Part shown: in pieces, positions 61,855 through 64,000 of the stretch
Layout of the letters: every line of letters begins with the position of its first letter
Position numbering within the stretch: the first letter of the stretch is position 1
NCBI RefSeq assembly: GCF_963924675.1
Contig: NC_089225.1
Coordinates: 82,929,951 to 82,993,950, forward strand
Direction of reading: 5' to 3'
Length of the DNA: 64,000 nucleotides
DNA from: Phocoena phocoena
Lineage: Eukaryota > Chordata > Mammalia > Artiodactyla > Phocoenidae
Made by a program: the position numbers and the translations under genes
The notes under the pieces: model-generated
The model's database searches: none
What the model was told of the DNA's origin: nothing
What the model saw: only the letters and a program-made list of their open reading frames with translations

Positions 61855-62065
61855 GGCAATATAGGAATGTAGTTAAGAACACAAGCTTAAGAGTTATGCT
61901 GCCTGCTTTCAAACCCAGCTCTGCCACTTTATAGCTCTGTAGTCTGTGCCTGTTTTTTCACATATTAACAGAACCTACATCACAGGATTATAGCAAGGAT
62001 GAAATAAGTCAATACATGTAAAGCACTTAAAATAGTGCATCTCAAAAAGTAGTTGCTTTTTATTA
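61855..62065 (+). mobile_element. MIR SINE
   Basis: tagttaagaacacaagctta, tcaaacccagctctgccact, catcacaggattatagcaag, gtaaagcacttaaaatagtg in the MIR order. Confidence 0.8.
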
Positions 62066-62094
62066 TTCTGGGTTTAAAACACAATTTTAATGCA

Positions 62095-62265
62095 ATTAAA
62101 CTCAAACACCTGGAGAACCTCTGAAAGTCCTCTTCAGAGTCCTAGAGTTCAGTAAAACACAGATTGAAAACCAGTGATTTAACCCAAATTTCTCACTTTA
62201 TAGGTAAAGGAATTGAGAGTCCAAGAAAAGTGATTTGCTTGAGGTCATATATCTTGTTTTGCTAA
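62095..62265 (-). mobile_element. Eroded hAT tail and MIR fragment
   Basis: 62095-62180 resembles a MER20-type element (acctggagaacctctgaaag ... aaaaccagtg). 62185-62260 is a reverse MIR core (ctcactttataggtaaagga, gcttgaggtcatat). Confidence 0.45.
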
Positions 62266-62939
62266 TATTAATTTTCCTAAAATAAGTGTTTGAGATCAAC
62301 AATACTAATGTTGACATTCAACTACTTCAGAACCAAGGCAAAGTCATGAGATTTTATAATGTGTGTCCAAGTATCTGTGAATAATATTGTGATAGCCATC
62401 CACCATGCTCATCTAATAAATAATTATGCATGGGATGGGAACCAAAAGGTAGCAAAACCAAAAGAAAAGCCATTTTAATTCTTTTCAAAGACAAGACAAT
62501 GGTTAAAAACACCTCTTCCGAAAATTAAGTGTTAAAATATTTGTGAAAACAAACAATACTGATCAAGAGTTTGAGACACACCCAATATGTGCCCACTGCT
62601 CCATATCTTTCAGCCAGTTACTCACTATATAATCTTAGTAAGACCTCTGACTGACATAACAGCGGCTTTTTCTGCCAAATAGAACTATTATTCATCACAA
62701 GGAACTAGCTACAAATAATTCTTTATTAAATTCAAACAGGAGAGAGAAGCAGTCCAAATACCACAAAATGTCTTATCCAAAAAATCATGTATTAAGCTTT
62801 GTAGACATTTCTGTACTTACTTGAATATACTAAATCTGGTTTCTGGTAAATTCACAACACAGAAAGCAAAATAACAGAGACAATCTTTGAAGGTCAGACT
62901 CAACAAGAGCTAAAAAGCCTTTGAGTGTCTCTAATTTTG

Positions 62940-63235
62940 CCCTTCCCCCATTGCTGTTCCTCAATTCCTCCACCTCTACTAGGAATGTCCTCACCCTGCC
63001 CATCTACATCAGCTGAAATCCTACCCATCCTTAAAGGTTCCACTTAAATGCCACAGCTTCCATGAATTTTCCCCCAGTGCTCCCAATTTAGAATTATTCC
63101 CTCGCCTCTTCACTTCCCCATTTTGCACCTCTCCTTCAACATTTTATTATATAATGCATTGCATTACAATTACCTACATTCACTTCTCCCACCTTCCCCC
63201 AAGAAAATCTCAGGAGCAGTAGGATAGAGAGAAAA
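62940..63235 (+). mobile_element. L2 fragment
   Basis: gctgaaatcctacccatcct, aggttccacttaaatgccac, gcttccatgaattttccccc and ttttattatataatgcat match L2 in order. Confidence 0.7.
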
Positions 63236-63239
63236 GGAA

Positions 63240-63490
63240 TTAACATTTGTTAAAAACGCCGTGGTGCCCTGCAAGGTGCTAGGCATTTTGCATACATTAT
63301 CTCATTTAATCCTTTGACAGCCATCTCGGGAGGTAAGCAGGTGGTCTTAATTATTCCCATTTTACTGATAGAGAACCGTACTGTTGAGAGTTCAACAGCT
63401 TATCTAACGTCACACTACCAGCCAATTCCAGTGCTTACGGCGCCCCTGGTTTCAAAGAGCTCTTTCCATCGCTATACGCTGCACTCTTGT
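63240..63490 (-). mobile_element. MIR SINE
   Basis: Reverse orientation: ggtgctaggcattttgcata, ttatctcatttaatcctttg, cattttactgatagagaacc, acgtcacactaccagcc. Confidence 0.8.
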
Positions 63491-64000
63491 TCACTTTATA
63501 TCCCCCACCCTGCCTAACAGATAGTAGGTATTCCATAAATACTTGCTGAATTTAATATTCCTACGGACTCACTACCACCATTTTAATAACCCCATCACGC
63601 CCCATCCCTAGCCGGTTGGTTACCTTTACTGTCCCTTTACCGCGGACTTCACACACAGAGGCAGCTCTCCACATCACCAAGACAAATGCTGCCGACAACA
63701 CCAACCCTTATCTGGAGGCTAAGTGAACCGTTCAATTCGCTCAGATTTCCCCAATTGCCCTTCCCACAGAATATATGAGATACACACAAACAAGTTACAT
63801 TTGATGTAACGCTTACACCCTTCCCCAAAGCTCTTATTTCATACTAAGCCACGTCTTCATGCTTACAAGCAATGACTTACACGGTTTCCAGTTCATACCG
63901 CGGGGACACCCTAAGACTCCGCCTGAATTATTAACCACATCTTTCAAACCATCTTAAAACGAAGGCATCCTAATGCTATTACACTGCCTTCCTTCTCACC
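63421..64000. promoter_or_regulatory. CpG-enriched edge, possible promoter shore
   Basis: By eye there are about 19 CpG dinucleotides in these 580 bases, including two ccgcgg sites (63640-63645 and 63898-63903) and a ggcgcc site. Non-SINE DNA elsewhere in the window is strongly CpG-depleted. The enrichment is not a CHR SINE. It could be the shore of a CpG island just beyond the window, plausibly the RAPH1 promoter given the gene's orientation. No TATA box or start site is claimed. Confidence 0.35.

Larger units (their letters stand above)
28811..64000 (-). other. RAPH1: RAPH1 5' intron / upstream region
   Basis: This lies upstream of the ATG exon on the gene's strand. Because that ATG sits immediately after a splice acceptor, at least one non-coding exon must lie at higher coordinates, so most or all of this 35 kb is probably the first intron. 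I could not pick out a non-coding exon by reading. The interval is mainly retrotransposons, listed separately. Confidence 0.6.

Noticed and set aside
1..64000. A CRISPR array, gene cluster or previously undescribed multi-gene system
   Set aside because: The window is mammalian intronic DNA. Periodic repeats are microsatellites or dispersed retrotransposons, and only one host gene is recognisable.

Overview
This window is mammalian nuclear DNA, almost certainly from a cetacean. It is AT-rich and CpG-poor and has the density of a long intron. It carries about twenty tRNA-derived SINEs of the CHR superfamily, found in cetaceans, hippos and ruminants. Many are the short CHR-2-type form (head with a gcttccctggtggcgcagtgg-type tRNA promoter, end near gaggcccgcgtaccgc plus oligo-A) that is abundant in whales and dolphins; others are the longer CHR-1-type form ending in a cgcagccaaaaataaataaa tail. 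I cannot separate toothed from baleen whales by reading alone.

The only recognisable protein-coding gene is RAPH1 (lamellipodin, an MRL-family Ras-association/PH adaptor and Ena/VASP partner) on the minus strand. Its first three coding exons are here: 28810-28691 (residues 1-40, starting at the ATG directly after a splice acceptor), 24452-24347 (41-75) and 23523-23018 (76-244). All have AG/GT splice sites and compatible phases. The rest of the protein (RA, PH, proline-rich tail) would lie beyond position 1 on the minus strand, and the non-coding first exon and promoter should lie above 28.8 kb, probably beyond 64 kb. A marked rise in CpG dinucleotides in the last ~600 bases may be the shore of a CpG-island promoter.

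Layout: 1-23.0 kb is the intron after exon 3, holding old L1, L2, MIR and MER5A elements, an ancient unassigned repeat and five CHR SINEs. 23.0-28.8 kb is the coding-exon cluster, with a SINE, a 5'-truncated L1, and a SINE whose junction with its flank was later tandemly duplicated. 28.8-64 kb is the 5' intron or upstream region. It holds a 2.5 kb young L1 with an 11-bp target-site duplication and a nearly intact ORF2 C-terminal half, many CHR SINEs (most with readable target-site duplications), an MLT1 LTR, old L1s, a small retrocopy of an unidentified mRNA, and a nested young L1 with an apparent 3' transduction.

No RNA gene, CRISPR array, or novel multi-gene system is visible. The most useful observations concern retrotransposition history (3' transduction, orphan retrocopy, duplicated SINE junction, inverted SINE pairs) and the 5' architecture of RAPH1. 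Repeat boundaries without a stated target-site duplication are approximate, and repeat family names come from recognition of consensus features, not from a search.
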